Shown here in pieces: positions 1 through 10,653 of a stretch of 64,000 nucleotides of DNA. The notes under the pieces were generated by a model. The model searched no databases and was not told the origin of the DNA. It was given only the letters and a program-made list of their open reading frames with translations. The position numbers were made by a program, and so were the translations under genes. Within the stretch, counting starts at the first letter, position 1; each line of letters opens with the position of its first letter. Location of the stretch: contig JASKMD010000008.1 of NCBI GenBank assembly GCA_030144725.1, forward strand, positions 6,265,976 to 6,329,975, written 5' to 3'. The DNA is from Haematococcus lacustris. Taxonomy: Eukaryota; Chlorophyta; Chlorophyceae; Chlamydomonadales; Haematococcaceae.

Positions 1-217
1 CACGGGCCGTCATTCGTGGCATGTCGTACCACTTTTAATGTGCCAGCTTCCAGGTTTCGACAAACTGGGCAGCAAGCTGTGCACAGACCTTCGCCTTGAT
101 CAGCTTCTCAAGATGGATATCTGAAGGAGCAGGAGAGCTCCAGATGCTTCATAGCTTCCTTCCTGCACTGTTTCATAGCTTCCTTCCTTGAATTTCCGGG
201 ATGCATGTGTGACGCAG
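1..217. other. Left edge, no gene; tip of a subfamily-1 element
   Basis: I see no coding exon here. The last 17 bases (203-219) match the extreme 5' tip of the subfamily-1 Fanzor-like element, seen in full at 1232 (+) and 5557 (-), in minus orientation. They abut the 3' end of the next minus-strand copy. This suggests two such elements were once joined head to tail, the left one now mostly lost. Confidence 0.4.
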
Positions 218-893
218 CCCCTTGTCCCTCACTAGGGCCTCCATTTTAGCCGGAACTAGCAGCCACTAGCAGCCACTAACTAGCTCCGGCTAAAATAGTG
301 CTATTGGGCTGTGTGGAGTAAACCCAGTGCACTAATGGCACATGAGCCGCCTACCACCTACATGATTGCCTGACCCGAGGGCTATGCAGTAGAGTTGGCA
401 TGACAAAACATGCACTAATTGTAAGCTGATGACAGCTCAAGAGGAGGGGGGCACACACTACTGTGCCTCAGCAGGCTGCTGCTCCTGGGCCTTGGGGGGC
501 TTGTCTCGCAGCCGCTTGTAGCCTAGGCCAGGGTACTCCTTGCCCTTGGCTGGCAGAGCTCCCTGGTCTGGCCAGAAGCACAGCTCCAGTGGGCGCCACC
601 TGCTCTCCCCAATGCGCTGCATGTTCAGAGCTGCATTGCAGTCCCTGTCCAGCCACCTGCCTGGCTGTGGTGCTATCTTGGCCTTGGCAGCCTTGCCCTT
701 GCCCTTGGTGGGCTCAGCTGCCCCTGGCTCAGCCTTGGTGCGCTTGCTGCGCTTGGCTGGCTGGGGTGTGCTGGGCCCTGGCTCTGAGGCTGCTGGCTGT
801 GTGGCTGCCTGGCTGCTGCCTGGGGCCTGTTGTGCGTGGTGCGTGGTGCGACTACCAGGCACCACATCATGCCCTGCACTGGCTAGTCACGCT
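218..893 (-). mobile_element. Fanzor-like element, subfamily 1, 5'-truncated copy A
   Basis: Minus-strand copy keeping the C-terminal third of the ORF and the 3' tail. It aligns closely with the copy at 4771-5557 and more loosely with the copy at 1232-2500. Homology stops at about 893, so the 5' half is missing. Its 3' tail carries a perfect 12-bp inverted repeat (243-254 with 285-296, arms ATTTTAGCCGGA / TCCGGCTAAAAT) about 160 bp beyond the stop codon. The end is marked by the motif GGAGGCCCTAG followed by TGAGGGA on the minus strand. Confidence 0.7.
458..865 (-). pseudogene. Fanzor-like nuclease C-terminal fragment (RuvC-III)
   Basis: Open frame of 135 codons in copy A. It carries the RuvC-III motif WLDRDCNAALNMQRIG, then the family-specific tail (KGKEYPGLGYKRLRDKPPK) and a Gln-rich end. 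The RuvC-I Asp and RuvC-II Glu regions are absent, so it cannot be a complete nuclease. The N-terminal half of the frame (Pro/Ala/Ser/Lys-rich) corresponds to the linker before RuvC-III. The assignment to the TnpB/Fanzor superfamily comes from the motif set in the fuller copies at 14.1 and 53.7 kb. Confidence 0.6.
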
Positions 894-1231
894 CTGCTTG
901 ATGTATGATGCTATGACTGCTACACAGAAAGGGCAGCAACAAACCAAAGCGCACCAACTGCGCTACATTGGGTACCCACCAACGTGTCTAGAAGGGCCGC
1001 GCTCGCATGGGTATTTCGTCGCGCTAGTGCACGCGGGACCTTAACGGCCGGTAGGGTTCAAACGGGCGTAACCGGCAGCAGCCTCATCTCAGCCGACAAA
1101 ACGCGATAGTCCTCCGCAAACCGACTCGCAACGTCCTCATAACCTCTAACGACCGTGTATGAAAGGAGGCATGCGTGTTGATGAGCGGAAATGGGAGAAC
1201 GGCCAATATAGGCCTAGCCAAATTAGGAACC
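894..1231. other. Unassigned spacer
   Basis: Unique, moderately AT-richer sequence between two Fanzor-like copies. I see no conserved coding signal or structural RNA. Confidence 0.4.
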
Positions 1232-2245
1232 TTTCTGTGTATGGCTGCGTCACACATGCCCATTATTCACGGGAAACCCAAGTTGCTCGAAGACGCCACC
1301 GCCCGTCGCACTGCGCATCGCGTGATGGCTAAGAAGAAGCGGAAGGGTAGCGACAAGAAACATAAAGGTTCGTGTCCCCAGCCGTGACGTGAGCCCTAGA
1401 CGTGAGTTACGCGCTGTGAGATAACCCGTCGCTCCTGTTGGTTCCATTGCAGCGTCTCGTTCCGCCCAAGGCAAGCAACGACAGGAACGTCGAGATGTGT
1501 GTGCCTTGTGTGCATGACTGCAGCTTGAGGAGGAGATGGCAGAGGTGTCCATGAAGCGACATGGCTGTGTCAAGCAACTGGTGTTGTTCTTTGATGCAGC
1601 TGGCACTGGCACCGGGGGAGGGTGGGGTGCTGATGCGGTGTTGCGGGCCTGCTGCAAGGTGGCGGGCACAGACTAGGGGCAGGGCAGGGTGGTGCTTGTG
1701 GGTCCACCCGGGTCAGATCAGCAGTGATTGGCCAGCAGCCCTGTGATGAGGAGCAGCAAGCCCACCAGGCCGGCGGGCTGGAAGCCCCCAGCAGGGCAGC
1801 TGGACCACCGCCTGTTGTGCCCAGCCTAGAGCCAGCAGCGTGACTAGCCAGTGCAGGGCATGATGTGGTGCCTGGTAGTCGCACCACGCAAGCCCCAATA
1901 GGCCCCAGGCAGCAGCCAGGCAGCCACACAGCCAGCAGCCTCAGAGCCTGGGCCTAGCACTCCCCCGCCAGCCAAGCGCAGCAAGCGCACCAAGGCTGAG
2001 CAGGCAGCTGAGCCCACCCAACCCACCAACAGGATGGGCAAGGCTACCGAAGCCAAGCTAGCACCACAGCCAGGCAGGTGGGTAGACAGGGACTGCAAAG
2101 CAGCGCTGAACATGCAGCGCATTGGGAAGAGCAGGTGGCGCCCACTGAAGCTGTGCGGGTGGCCAGACCCGGCAGCTCTACCAGCCAAGGGCAAGGAGTA
2201 CCCTGAACTGGGCTGCAAGCGGGTGCGAGACAAGCCACCCAAGGC

Positions 2246-2279
<34 letters not shown>

Positions 2280-2500
2280 CTTGAGCTGTCATCAGCTTAC
2301 AATTAGTGCATGCAGGTCATGCCAACTCTAGTCTAGAGCCCTTAGGGTCAGGCAATAGTGTAGGTGGTAGGCACTCATGCACCATGTCCATGTGCATTGG
2401 GTTTACTCCACACAACACCTTAACACCATTCGAGTAGTCCCGCTATTGATCCCTAGTGGTCCCCAGTGGTCCGACTCAAGTGGAGGCCCTAGCGAGGGCC
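1232..2500 (+). mobile_element. Fanzor-like element, subfamily 1, internally deleted copy B
   Basis: Runs from the shared 5' tip GGCTGCGTCACACATGCCC to the shared 3' end near GGAGGCCCTAGCGAGGG (about 2482-2500). Exon 1 and the RuvC-II and RuvC-III regions remain. The segment that would carry RuvC-I is deleted near 1494, where exon-1-flanking DNA runs straight into the 3' part of the later intron. The 3' tail is colinear with copies A and 4771-5557, but its terminal stem is made of different bases. Confidence 0.7.
1325..2306 (+). pseudogene. Broken Fanzor-like nuclease gene, copy B
   Basis: Exon 1 (1325-1367) begins MAKKKRKGSDKKHK, a lysine-rich NLS-like start, and ends at a GT donor. The acceptor is near 1452 (CCATTGCAG). 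After the deletion, a second acceptor near 1526 opens a frame matching the RuvC-II region (LEEEMAEV... then KQLVLFFDAAGTGTGGGWGA). It is soon stopped by a TAG, and more stops and a small indel follow where the D-E-F-R-T-S motif should be. The last part, open to the TAG at 2304-2306, carries RuvC-III as VDRDCKAALNMQRIG (usual Asn changed to Lys) and a polyglutamine run. It is not functional as it stands. Confidence 0.6.
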
Positions 2501-3320
2501 TAGGAGGTTGCATACAGGGCACACGAGGTCTCCAGGGGCACTCTTAACACAGAGCCATCTGTCTAGACAAGCAGCCCTGTATTGTGAGCTCCAGTTGCTA
2601 GTTTCTTTTTCACAGGTATCGCTGTGTTGAGGGCCCGCGCCCTTCATCTCGAGTCATAGTGTTCAAGTTATCTCTGCAGACCATGGCATGGCATGAGCCT
2701 GCAGGGTAGCGGACATCCCGGATACAGCGGCGGCAGAGGGGCATCGGCCAGCTGGACGAGCGCATGCAGCGCTGAAGTCGCTTGGCGCGGTAGCCGGCCG
2801 CGAGGCAACTTGGAAGAGAGCGCCAGTAAGACAACCAGTACCGTCGGCGGCGACGGCACTGCGCAATGGTCAGGGCCCGCGCACTGCCGCACGCTCATTG
2901 AAGGACCACGCCGGCCCTGCACGGCTACAGTAAAGCAATTTGAAGGAGTTTTGAAGTGCTAGTGCTGGCTATGGGAAGTTGATCGGAAGCTGGATACTCC
3001 ACCTGTCACATGCGAGCATACCGCGAGCACAGGACACACGTCGCATTCGGTCCATACATTGCACCTGTCCAAGCCGCCTGTCCAAGTCTCAGTCGAGTAG
3101 CAACACAACTTCATCGTTAGCAGCTGGACCCCTTCCCGCTCGCATTCTCATTTGCAGCGCAGCAGAGGTCCAAAGCACAGGGAGGTCGATAACAGTGCAG
3201 GAGCAACGCTACTAACGGCACATGGCGCCGCTACGTTTCCCTCCGCCGCGGAGCTGTTCAACCTCTGTGGCCGCGGCTGGCGCGGAACGCGTTCAGCACC
3301 AGCGCGCCCGCATCTCGCGC
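2501..3320. other. Intergenic; likely promoter and 5' UTR of the FN3 gene
   Basis: I see no exon with a supported splice pattern. The 3' part is the plausible promoter and leader of the gene starting at 3321. An in-frame upstream ATG at 3222 would add 33 residues before the signal peptide. Confidence 0.35.
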
Positions 3321-6300
3321 ATGCGCAGCGCACTGGTGCTCGCGGCGGTGCTGCAGATGTTGATGCTGCTCTCCATGACCCCGAGCTTCCTAGCCCAGGT
3401 GCGTATACTGTTGGTAACTCATCACCGTGCCCCATGCACGCCGTTCGTGTCAATTTGCACGCCCCTGGGGACACTAGAGGTACACCAGGCAGCGCAGAAA
3501 CGCAATGCACTTTGATAGGAAGCCTGGTACATACGGTTGTGGCTGCTGGTGCTGTGCCTTGGGAGGTGGCAGCCTTGCCTGGTCACGGAAAAGCTTGTGT
3601 TGCCCAGCATGGAAGGGACTGGTAGCCTGGCCAGCAACCTAGCCAGCTTTGGTAGGCTTGGCTGGCGGGCGTAGCCAGCTGGCCCAGCACTGACCACCCA
3701 TGAGTTTAGCTTCATATTGAGTGCAGCCACTGGTGTTGCTGGACCTGACCTGCCATTGGGATCTCAGCTGACCTCACTGCAGCTAACTTAAGGTGTAAGT
3801 GGTCAATCTCATTGAGGTGACACCAGCTCATGAAGACTCACCTACTCTGATGGGGCTTCTCTGATGATTGTGCCCTGTATGTCCTACTTTCTTTACCCTG
3901 TCTGCTCAAACCTCCCCACCTGCCAGTGGGAGTCGAACCCGTGACCTGAGCACAGGCACCAAATGGTGTGCTGCCCCTGCGGCCCTGCCCCTGCAGCCCA
4001 TTGCCCTGGACAGCGGTTCGGACGGCTGCCTGCAGAAGGTGCCCTCGCCCCCTACCAACATCCAAGCAGAAGTGAAGGTGAGTCTCCAGGCTGGCAGGCG
4101 CACCTTCCACCACAGGCTGGCAGAGGGTGGTGGTTGCACCCACTCCAAGCAGCAACTGGCCCCCCTCCCACCAACCGCCACCTCAGGGGTTATGCACACC
4201 AGTCACCACAGCTGGTGGTTGTGACCCACTCTAAGCAGCAGCTCAACCCCTCCCACCACCAGCCTCCCACCAGCCTCCACCTCAGGCTAATGCATCACCA
4301 CCACCAACATCAGGGTAGCAGCAGGGCCGGCATCAGTGCAGGGGAGCAGGTGCCGGGCACACCAGACTGCACATGACGGACCACTAGTGCAGTGGGCCTC
4401 ACAGTAGGCCCTACAGCTGACAGACAGAGAAGGGGTTGCTGTAAGAGGCAGGAGGCCTTGGCAACCTTATCGTATCCACCACCGCTCAGTGGTTGCAAAC
4501 TCAAGAACAGCCAGCCACATCCTGACCGCCTGACATATATGCGCAGCTGATCTCTTAGGACGACATGCAGATAGGCAGGCATGTGGGTATACAGGCAAAC
4601 ATAACTCATTCAACATGGAGCAACCTGTTTGACTGTTCCTCGTCCTCGGTCGCACCCTCGATGACCACAAACCCCACACCGGTGGCACTTTCTCCCTAGA
4701 CCACTGGGCACCCCATCAAAACTAACAGCCAACAAAGCCAACGGCCCGTCCTACTTCTAAGGCTAACAGCTCCCTTGTCCCTCACTAGGGCCTCCATTTT
4801 AGCCGGAACTAGCAGCCACTAGCAGCCACTAACTAGCTCCGGCTAAAATAGTGTTATTGGGCTGTGTGGAGTAAACCCAGTGCACTAATGGCACATGAGC
4901 CGCCTACCACCTACATGATTGCCTGACCCGAGGGCTATGCAGTAGAGTTGGCATGACAAAACATGCACTAATTGTAAGCTGATGACAGCTTCAAGTGGGG
5001 GCACACACTACTGTGCCTCAGCAGGCTGCTGCTGCTGCTCCTGGGCCTTGGGGGGCTTGTCTCGCAGCCGCTTGTAGCCCAGGCCAGGGTACTCCTTGCC
5101 CTTGGCTGGCAGAGCTCCCTGGTCTGGCCAGAAGCACAGCTCCAGCGGCCGCCACCTGCTCTCCCCAATGCGCTGCATGTTCAGCGCTGCATTGCAGTCC
5201 CTGTCCAGCCACCACAAACAACAACAGGTCAACACAAACAGTGCGGATACACATAAGGCGGGAGCAGACCCACACCTGACGTTGACGCGTGGCCCAGCCA
5301 TCGCGGCGCGCCTGTCGTTGCTTGCCTTGGGCGGAACGAGACGCTGCGATGGAACCAACGGGAGCGACGGGTTAACACACAGCGCGTAACTCACGTCTAG
5401 GGCTCACGTCACGGCTGGGGACACGCACCTTTACGTTTCTTGTCGCTACCCTTCCGCTTCTTCTTAGCCATCACGCGATGCGCAGTGCGACGGGCGGTGG
5501 CGTCTTCGAGCAACTTGGGTTTCCCGTGAAAAATGGGCATGTGTGACGCAGCCTTGCCCTGGCCCTGGCTCAGTCTCTGGCTTTGACCAGCATGTATGGG
5601 TTGGGTGGCCTGGCTAAGGCTGTTCTAAGGCTAACAGCCTGTCCTTCAGAAACAACCAGCCCTAGAGTTCGCCATGGCTCTTGTGAGTGTGAGTATACAG
5701 ACGTGCTGGCTGTGCTGGCGGCAGGATGGTGCGGTGCGGCTCAGCTGGTCGCCACCTGAGGATGGTGCATGCGTGGCCACCTACATCGTGGATGTGTACG
5801 ACCTGGGCCTGCGCAGCTCAGAGCCTGTACAGGTAAAGCGGGGGCGGGGGCGGGGGCGGGGGCGGGGGCGGGGGCGGGGGCGGGGGCGGGGGCGGGGGCG
5901 GGGGCGGGGGCGGGGGCGGGGGCGGGGGCGGGGGCGGGGGCGGGGGCGGGGGGCGGGGGCGGGGCGCATTTTTGTGTCACACTCCTCCCACCCCCTCCAC
6001 CCCTCATCTGCACTGCCTGGCTGTTTGCGCTGCCTATCCCGTTGGCTTGCCCGCTGGCCGCCCGACTTAGCCTGGCCACCCTCCCTTGCCAGCCATCCAG
6101 CTGCCTACTCACTGCTCGGCGGCCCACCAGAACCCAACCACCACCAACTGAACTGTGCCTGCAGAGCGCCAGCACTGACGGCCAGACCCTGGCCTTGGAC
6201 GGTCTTCAGAACGAGCGGCCCTACCAGTTCCGCGTGCAGGCCTTCAACGCCGCCACAGGGGGCACGGGCGTGGCCAGCATCAAGGCCACACCCACAAACC

Positions 6301-7741
6301 TGTGAGAGGAACAAGCCATGTCCTGGGTGGCAGGGGAGGTAGTCCAGGCAGTGGTCCAGGCACCTAGCCCAGAGTGGGGCTGACTGCATCACCATGCCAG
6401 GCCAGGCCACCAGGCCATGCATCACTGGGTGGTGGGCAGGCAGGCAGGCAGGCAGGAAGATAGCTCAGAGACCGAGGACAAGCCACAGCAGCCAGTAGGA
6501 CAAGGCAAGCGCAGGCTTGAACCAGGGAGGCAGGTGGCTCAGAGTGGGGCTGGGCGTGATGAGCACTGCGTCTGCAGATAAAGCAGGCAGGGCACTAGAG
6601 GCGCTCAGCAGCCCTTGGGGGCGCAGGCAGGGGCCACTTTCAGGAGCCGCCCCCTGCCCCCTGCCCCCTGCCCCCTGCCCCCTGGTTGCCTGGTGCCCTG
6701 CTTTCAAAAGCCTCAGCCAGGCACTTGCAACAGCGCAGCACTCGCAGCGCATGGCAAGCCATGTCGCCCCACTCAGTGTGAGGGGGCCGGCGGCTGGCGG
6801 CTGCAGGTGCCTGAACCAGACGCCAGGCAAGCCTACCAACCTGCGGGTCACGCCAGGTGCTGGCATGGCGCAGCTGTGCTGGAGCGGTGTTGACAACAAC
6901 GCTTGTGTGGACCAGTACAGGTGATGGTTGGGGTGAGGCGGGGGTAGGGGAGCCAGGCGCACTCCACTTACCTTGTCAAGCGTGTATTGTGTTGTCGCTG
7001 CACCTCCACCATCTTGATCACCTTGATCCTCCGTCTTGGTAGTAGTAGTTGTTACACTAAGGAGGTAGGGCTTGGGTGGATCGAAGCCAACCTCCAAAGG
7101 TAAAAGACTAAGGAGAGAACAGAGAGAAAGGGAATGAGAGGGTACCTAGGAGAGAAAGGGTGCCTGGAAATGGGTCAGGCTGGTCACTGCGCTTCAGCCC
7201 TCGGCAAAGCTGCTGCATGGTCTTGACACCTCAGACCCTGCCTGCGGAGGCTCGTCGCTGGTTGGGTGATTCTGCAGGGTCAGCGCGGTGAAGAAGGACG
7301 AGGCGAACTTCCGAAGTGGGTTTGGTAGTCAGCCCGTCAGCAAAGGCGGCTGCGCCAACATCAGTGGGCTCACGGTGCGGTCCATAGCAACCGCCATCAC
7401 CCCCAACCACTCCAACCACCTTTCATCAGCCCTTGCGGCCATCACAATATCATAGACTAGCGCCAAACCTGGGCAGGCGACGAGTGATGCCGCGTAGTCC
7501 TGGCCTGTTAGAGTGCGATGAAGTGTCCATATAGTGGCAGTCATCCTGCAGCTCACGAACACCAGTGCGTGCCCTCCTCGCCTCCTTGCCAAGTCACCCC
7601 AATACCTGCAGCTGTGTGTGTATTCCTGCAGGATGGTGTGCAGTACACCTTCAACGTGGTGGCCGTCAGCAAGGCCAACGGCCAAAGCCCAACCGCATCA
7701 ACCACCGCCTACGTAGGCGCCGCAGTGGCCTCCATGTAAGG

Positions 7742-7778
<37 letters not shown>

Positions 7779-8440
7779 CTGCTGCTGGCCCTGCTGCTGC
7801 TGCGGCTGCTGCACCTGCTTCTCCTGCGCCTCCTGCTCCTTTCGCCCCTGGCCCTGCCTGCATCGCCTTGGCCACCTGGCCCTGGTTGCCTTGACCACCT
7901 GAGCAGGAATGGGTGGAGCTGCAACCCTATGCCTGGCTGCCGACCCAACACCGTGAGCATGTGCAGCCTACTGGGCTGCTCAGGGACTGCTAGCAGGGGC
8001 GGCTGCAAGGGGCCGGGCATGTACGACCTGTCCTACGGGGAAAAGAAGGTGGGGTGGGGGCGGGGGGGGGCGGGGGCGGGGGCGGGGGCGGGGGCGGGGG
8101 CGGGGGCGGGGGCGGGGGCGGGGGCCGGGGGGGTTCAATGTAAGCCCTATCAACTCACATCCACAGCATAATCCCAGACCCGACCCTGGTGCTGACTTTC
8201 ACCCTCCCCCTCCCGCTCCCTCGTGCTGTCCTCCTCCCGCACCCCGTGCAGGTGACCCAGTGGTGCAGCCAGGCCTGTGCCTGCGATACCTCCGTGTCTG
8301 CCGTCTTCTCACCCCTGACCTGGGGCCTCAGCGCCGGTCTCATGGACGGCGTCAGCTCCCTGCTGGGCATGGGCCCCGCCTCCGCCCCTGACATGGCCCA
8401 GGCAGCCTTGCGCAGTGCTGTGCCTGACACCGGGAAATGA
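3321..8440 (+). CDS. Secreted fibronectin type III domain protein with Cys-rich C-terminus
   Basis: Nine exons join in phase: 3321-3398, 3997-4077, 5725-5832, 6165-6301, 6807-6920, 7278-7374, 7632-7735, 7907-8048, 8252-8440, giving 349 residues. Residues 1-26 are a signal peptide (MRSALVLAAVLQMLMLLS...), so the product probably enters the secretory pathway. Two FN3 domains follow: the first at about 40-132 (PSPPTNIQAEV, VRLSWSPPEDG, NERPYQFRVQAFN), the second at about 138-238 (GKPTNLRVTPG, VDQYRVSAV, YTFNVVAVSKANG). FN3 domains normally mediate protein or glycan contacts, so a wall or extracellular-matrix role is inference. The C-terminus (about 240-320) is rich in Cys and Gly. Exon 2 could instead begin at 4036. 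The start could be 3222, but 3321 puts the hydrophobic core at the N-terminus. The 1.6-kb second intron carries a transposon copy, and introns 3, 7 and 8 begin with simple repeats. Confidence 0.75.
3997..4300. repeat. Dispersed short repeat around FN3 exon 2
   Basis: Downstream of the exon, a motif of about 45 bp around CCACTCTAAGCAGCAGCT occurs at about 4229-4247, in diverged form near 4140, and again at about 21580-21607. It is non-coding, and its family is unknown. Confidence 0.35.
4771..5557 (-). mobile_element. Fanzor-like element, subfamily 1, copy C' inside an FN3 intron
   Basis: Minus-strand insertion in intron 2 of the FN3 gene, opposite to the host gene. Both element tips are present: the 5' tip complement at 5539-5557 and the 3' tail with the perfect hairpin arms 4796-4807 and 4838-4849. 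The interior is deleted, so exon 1 (lysine-rich start near 5470) and the next few codons run almost directly into the RuvC-III end (WLDRDCNAALNMQRIG; stop near 5008). A 16-bp direct repeat, TTCTAAGGCTAACAGC, lies at 4755-4770 beside the 3' end and at 5623-5638 about 65 bp beyond the 5' tip. Confidence 0.7.
5840..5966 (+). repeat. (GGGGGC)n array at FN3 intron 3 donor
   Basis: About 21 copies of a G-rich hexamer starting seven bases after the 5' splice site at 5833. It is a strong G-quadruplex candidate on the coding strand. Long peptide frames through it are artefacts. Confidence 0.9.
7741..7773 (+). repeat. (CTG)n array at FN3 intron 7 donor
   Basis: A CTG run begins about five bases after the donor at 7736 and grades into imperfect CTG-rich sequence to about 7820. 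Confidence 0.85.
8051..8132 (+). repeat. (GGGGGC)n array at FN3 intron 8 donor
   Basis: A second G-rich hexamer array in the same gene, again starting within a few bases of the donor (8049). It has the same unit as the array at 5840. Confidence 0.9.
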
Positions 8441-9351
8441 TCGAGCTGGGCAGGTGCATGAAGTGTGGCCGTCAACCTGGTATGGCGGTTTGGCCTCGCC
8501 CAATCAACAGCTTGGGCATGAATACCCGTGACCAGCTCCATGGCAGCATGCATATAAGTGTGTGCACAAGGTTACAAGGTGGTCAGGTGTATGGACGGGC
8601 CAGTAAGCAGGAAGGAACGAATGCCCACCCCGCCTTGCCAGTCCCCACCCTCCTCCCCATCCTTACCTCTCCGCCACTGGGTCCCTGCAATTGGCTCCAG
8701 AGCTACTTCGAGGTAGAGCCAGTTGGCAGCCAGGCTACACTACACAACCTTGCTTGAGGGCATGCCAGTCAGAGTGCTGTTTAGTCAGGGCGGTGACAAA
8801 TGCCCCAGCATACCTCATCATGTGGGACTTACACTTGACGACCTTGCTGAGCAGGATGCCAGTCAACAGGACTCCTCTTGGCATGCCATATCATTGCTTG
8901 CTTCCTACCAAGTGGCTGCCGAGATCCTGATTAGGCAATGTGTCGCTTTCTCCAAGGGGCTTGGGGGCTCGTGATCAAGGTCGGGGCCATGCATGCAGAT
9001 CGTGATCATGTTGCATGGGTGCAGGTTGCATGGCCTTGGCATTCATAACAGTGCGGGAAAGGTGATGTACTTTCTTGTTGTTTCGTTGTCTCAGTCCATG
9101 GTGGAGTTTCTCACATGTTGATGCGTGGTTTATAGAATAGCCATGATGTGCATGGCTTTGTAACAGCGTTTGTTTGTCGAAGCTTGTGTCAGGCTGTTCC
9201 ATTTTCATCTTGTTCCATATTGTGTTAGCTATGTTGCCTGTTTGTGCTTCGTCTGTCTGAGCTTGTGCCTAGTCAATCTCATTTTAGAGTCGGTTCACAA
9301 ATACACTGAGGGGATTAAGAGGCACAGTCCGACCGGTGCTCAACAGCTTCA
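8441..9351. other. FN3 3' UTR and intergenic DNA
   Basis: I see no convincing gene. A TGTAA motif, the usual volvocalean poly(A) signal, lies at 9159-9163 and could end the FN3 transcript with a 3' UTR of about 0.7 kb. Closer signals are not obvious. Confidence 0.35.
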
Positions 9352-9632
9352 CAGGGCAAGGAGTACCCAGCATTGGGCTTCAAGAAGCTGCGAGACCGAG
9401 CCCCCAAGGCCCAAGCCCAGCAGCCTGTAGCACAGTAGCATGTGTGCACCGCGCAATGCTGAAGCTGTTGCTTACATCAGAGCATGTGTTCCATGCCAAC
9501 ATAGGTTTCCTGGCCTTCGCAAGCGGGTTGGGGTAGTGAATCACGTATTGGTACCGGGTGCTTGCTGCATGCAAACAGTTCGGATTACAGATAACACAGA
9601 CCCTGCCCATAATAGTAGGGGAATAATGTTCT
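9352..9632 (+). mobile_element. Fanzor-like element, subfamily 2, extreme 5'-truncated copy
   Basis: Retains only the last codons of the ORF (QGKEYPALGFKKLRDRAP..., stop at 9435-9437) plus the complete conserved 3' tail of about 190 bp, ending GGGGAATAATGTTCTG. An 11-bp near-perfect direct repeat flanks it: AACAGCTTCAC at 9342-9352 and AACAGCTACAC at 9634-9644, which looks like a target-site duplication. Confidence 0.75.
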
Positions 9633-10131
9633 GAACAGCTACACATCACCCCCCTCATCATTCAATGGCAACACACACCGCATATGTAACATACATGTGT
9701 ACGTACGTGTACGTGCATCAGCCGATTGCTACTCACCAGCCCAAAACTTTTGCTAACGCTAACGTGCGCGGCGCTGCGTCAAGGCGTGCCATTCTTACAT
9801 CGTGAGGCGGTGTATAGAGTTAGTTAGGTCCGTCCGAAAAATGGGCCTTTTTTGGCTTGCTTGTCTAACCTGACCAAAAGCCATGCAAAGGAACAAAAAT
9901 ATGGCATGACCATGATGGTGGTGTTTGTTATGGAACAGGCAGACTGGCACTGCCAGTGGCAGACTGGCACGGCCAGTGGCAGACCCCGGGCTTCACAAAA
10001 ACAATGATTCCATGCAACGGTGGCACCATGCAAGCGTCGCCGGTGCAAGGCCACCTCTTCACATGGGTACCTGCATCTGTGCTGTCGTCGATACAGTCGT
10101 GCTGTCGTCGATACATGGCAGGGGCTGGCAA
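9633..10131. other. Unassigned; short 20-bp tandem
   Basis: Contains a 20-bp tandem (GGCAGACTGGCACTGCCAGT, about 2.4 copies, 9944-9990), itself partly palindromic, and a duplicated CTGTCGTCGATACA motif near 10080-10115. No gene was recognised. Confidence 0.4.
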
Positions 10132-10299
10132 GGGGGGGTCCAAGGGGGGTCAGGAGGGATGTGTGTGGGTTGGAGCTACTAGGGGAGCTCTAGCTACAGG
10201 CACACACACCAGAATGGCTGAGCTGAAGTGGATATTAGGCCCTCTAGCAGTAGCCTTTACAACAGCGATCTCGCAGCCTGTGTTTGATTACAATTCGTG
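10132..10299 (+). repeat. Dispersed 170-bp repeat R1, copy 1
   Basis: Closely matches the reverse complement of 32069-32238. Both copies keep one frame open for about 47 codons containing MAELKW and AFTTAISQPVFDYNSC. It may be a fragment of a mobile-element ORF, but it is not recognised. Confidence 0.7.
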
Positions 10300-10653
10300 C
10301 TTTATTTTGGTGTAGCATGAGGGCTGTAGGGATTAAAACATGTTATGGGGAACACACTGCAGGGGCGCAGTATGATTGCTTGACCCTCAAAACTTGCTAG
10401 TCCAAGAATGAAAAGTGTAAACCACAGTTTTGTGTTCTCCTCTCGCGGACTAGACATATACTAGGAGCTGTTATCGCCTAACTTGGGCTACAGCCATACA
10501 GCTCTTCCCGAATTAGGTTTGACCGATTGAGTCATGCGCAGTGCGGAGCTTGCGGCGTTTTGAAAATCAGTAGGCTGCCACCATCATAACATAAGGAGCT
10601 ATAAGTGCACAGCTTTAAACGAGGAGGCTTCGCGCCAGGCGGCCACACCGCAA
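10300..10653. other. Upstream region of gene 10654
   Basis: AT-richer sequence with no coding signal. It is probably the promoter and leader of the following gene. Confidence 0.3.

Noticed and set aside
1175..1387. 70-codon plus-strand frame containing the lysine-rich start of copy B as an independent small gene
   Set aside because: The same MAKKKRKGSDKK segment occurs in copy C' followed by the same donor, so it is exon 1 of the element, not a separate gene.
3915..3990. tRNA-like B box on the minus strand (GGTTCGACTCC at about 3925-3935)
   Set aside because: The motif matches the Pol III B box, but the T-stem has only three pairs, and no A box or acceptor stem could be placed. At most a decayed SINE or chance.
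5741..6305. Gly/Ala, Arg/Gly and Pro/Ala frames over the GGGGGC array
   Set aside because: Artefacts of the hexamer; FN3 exons on either side define this as intron 3.
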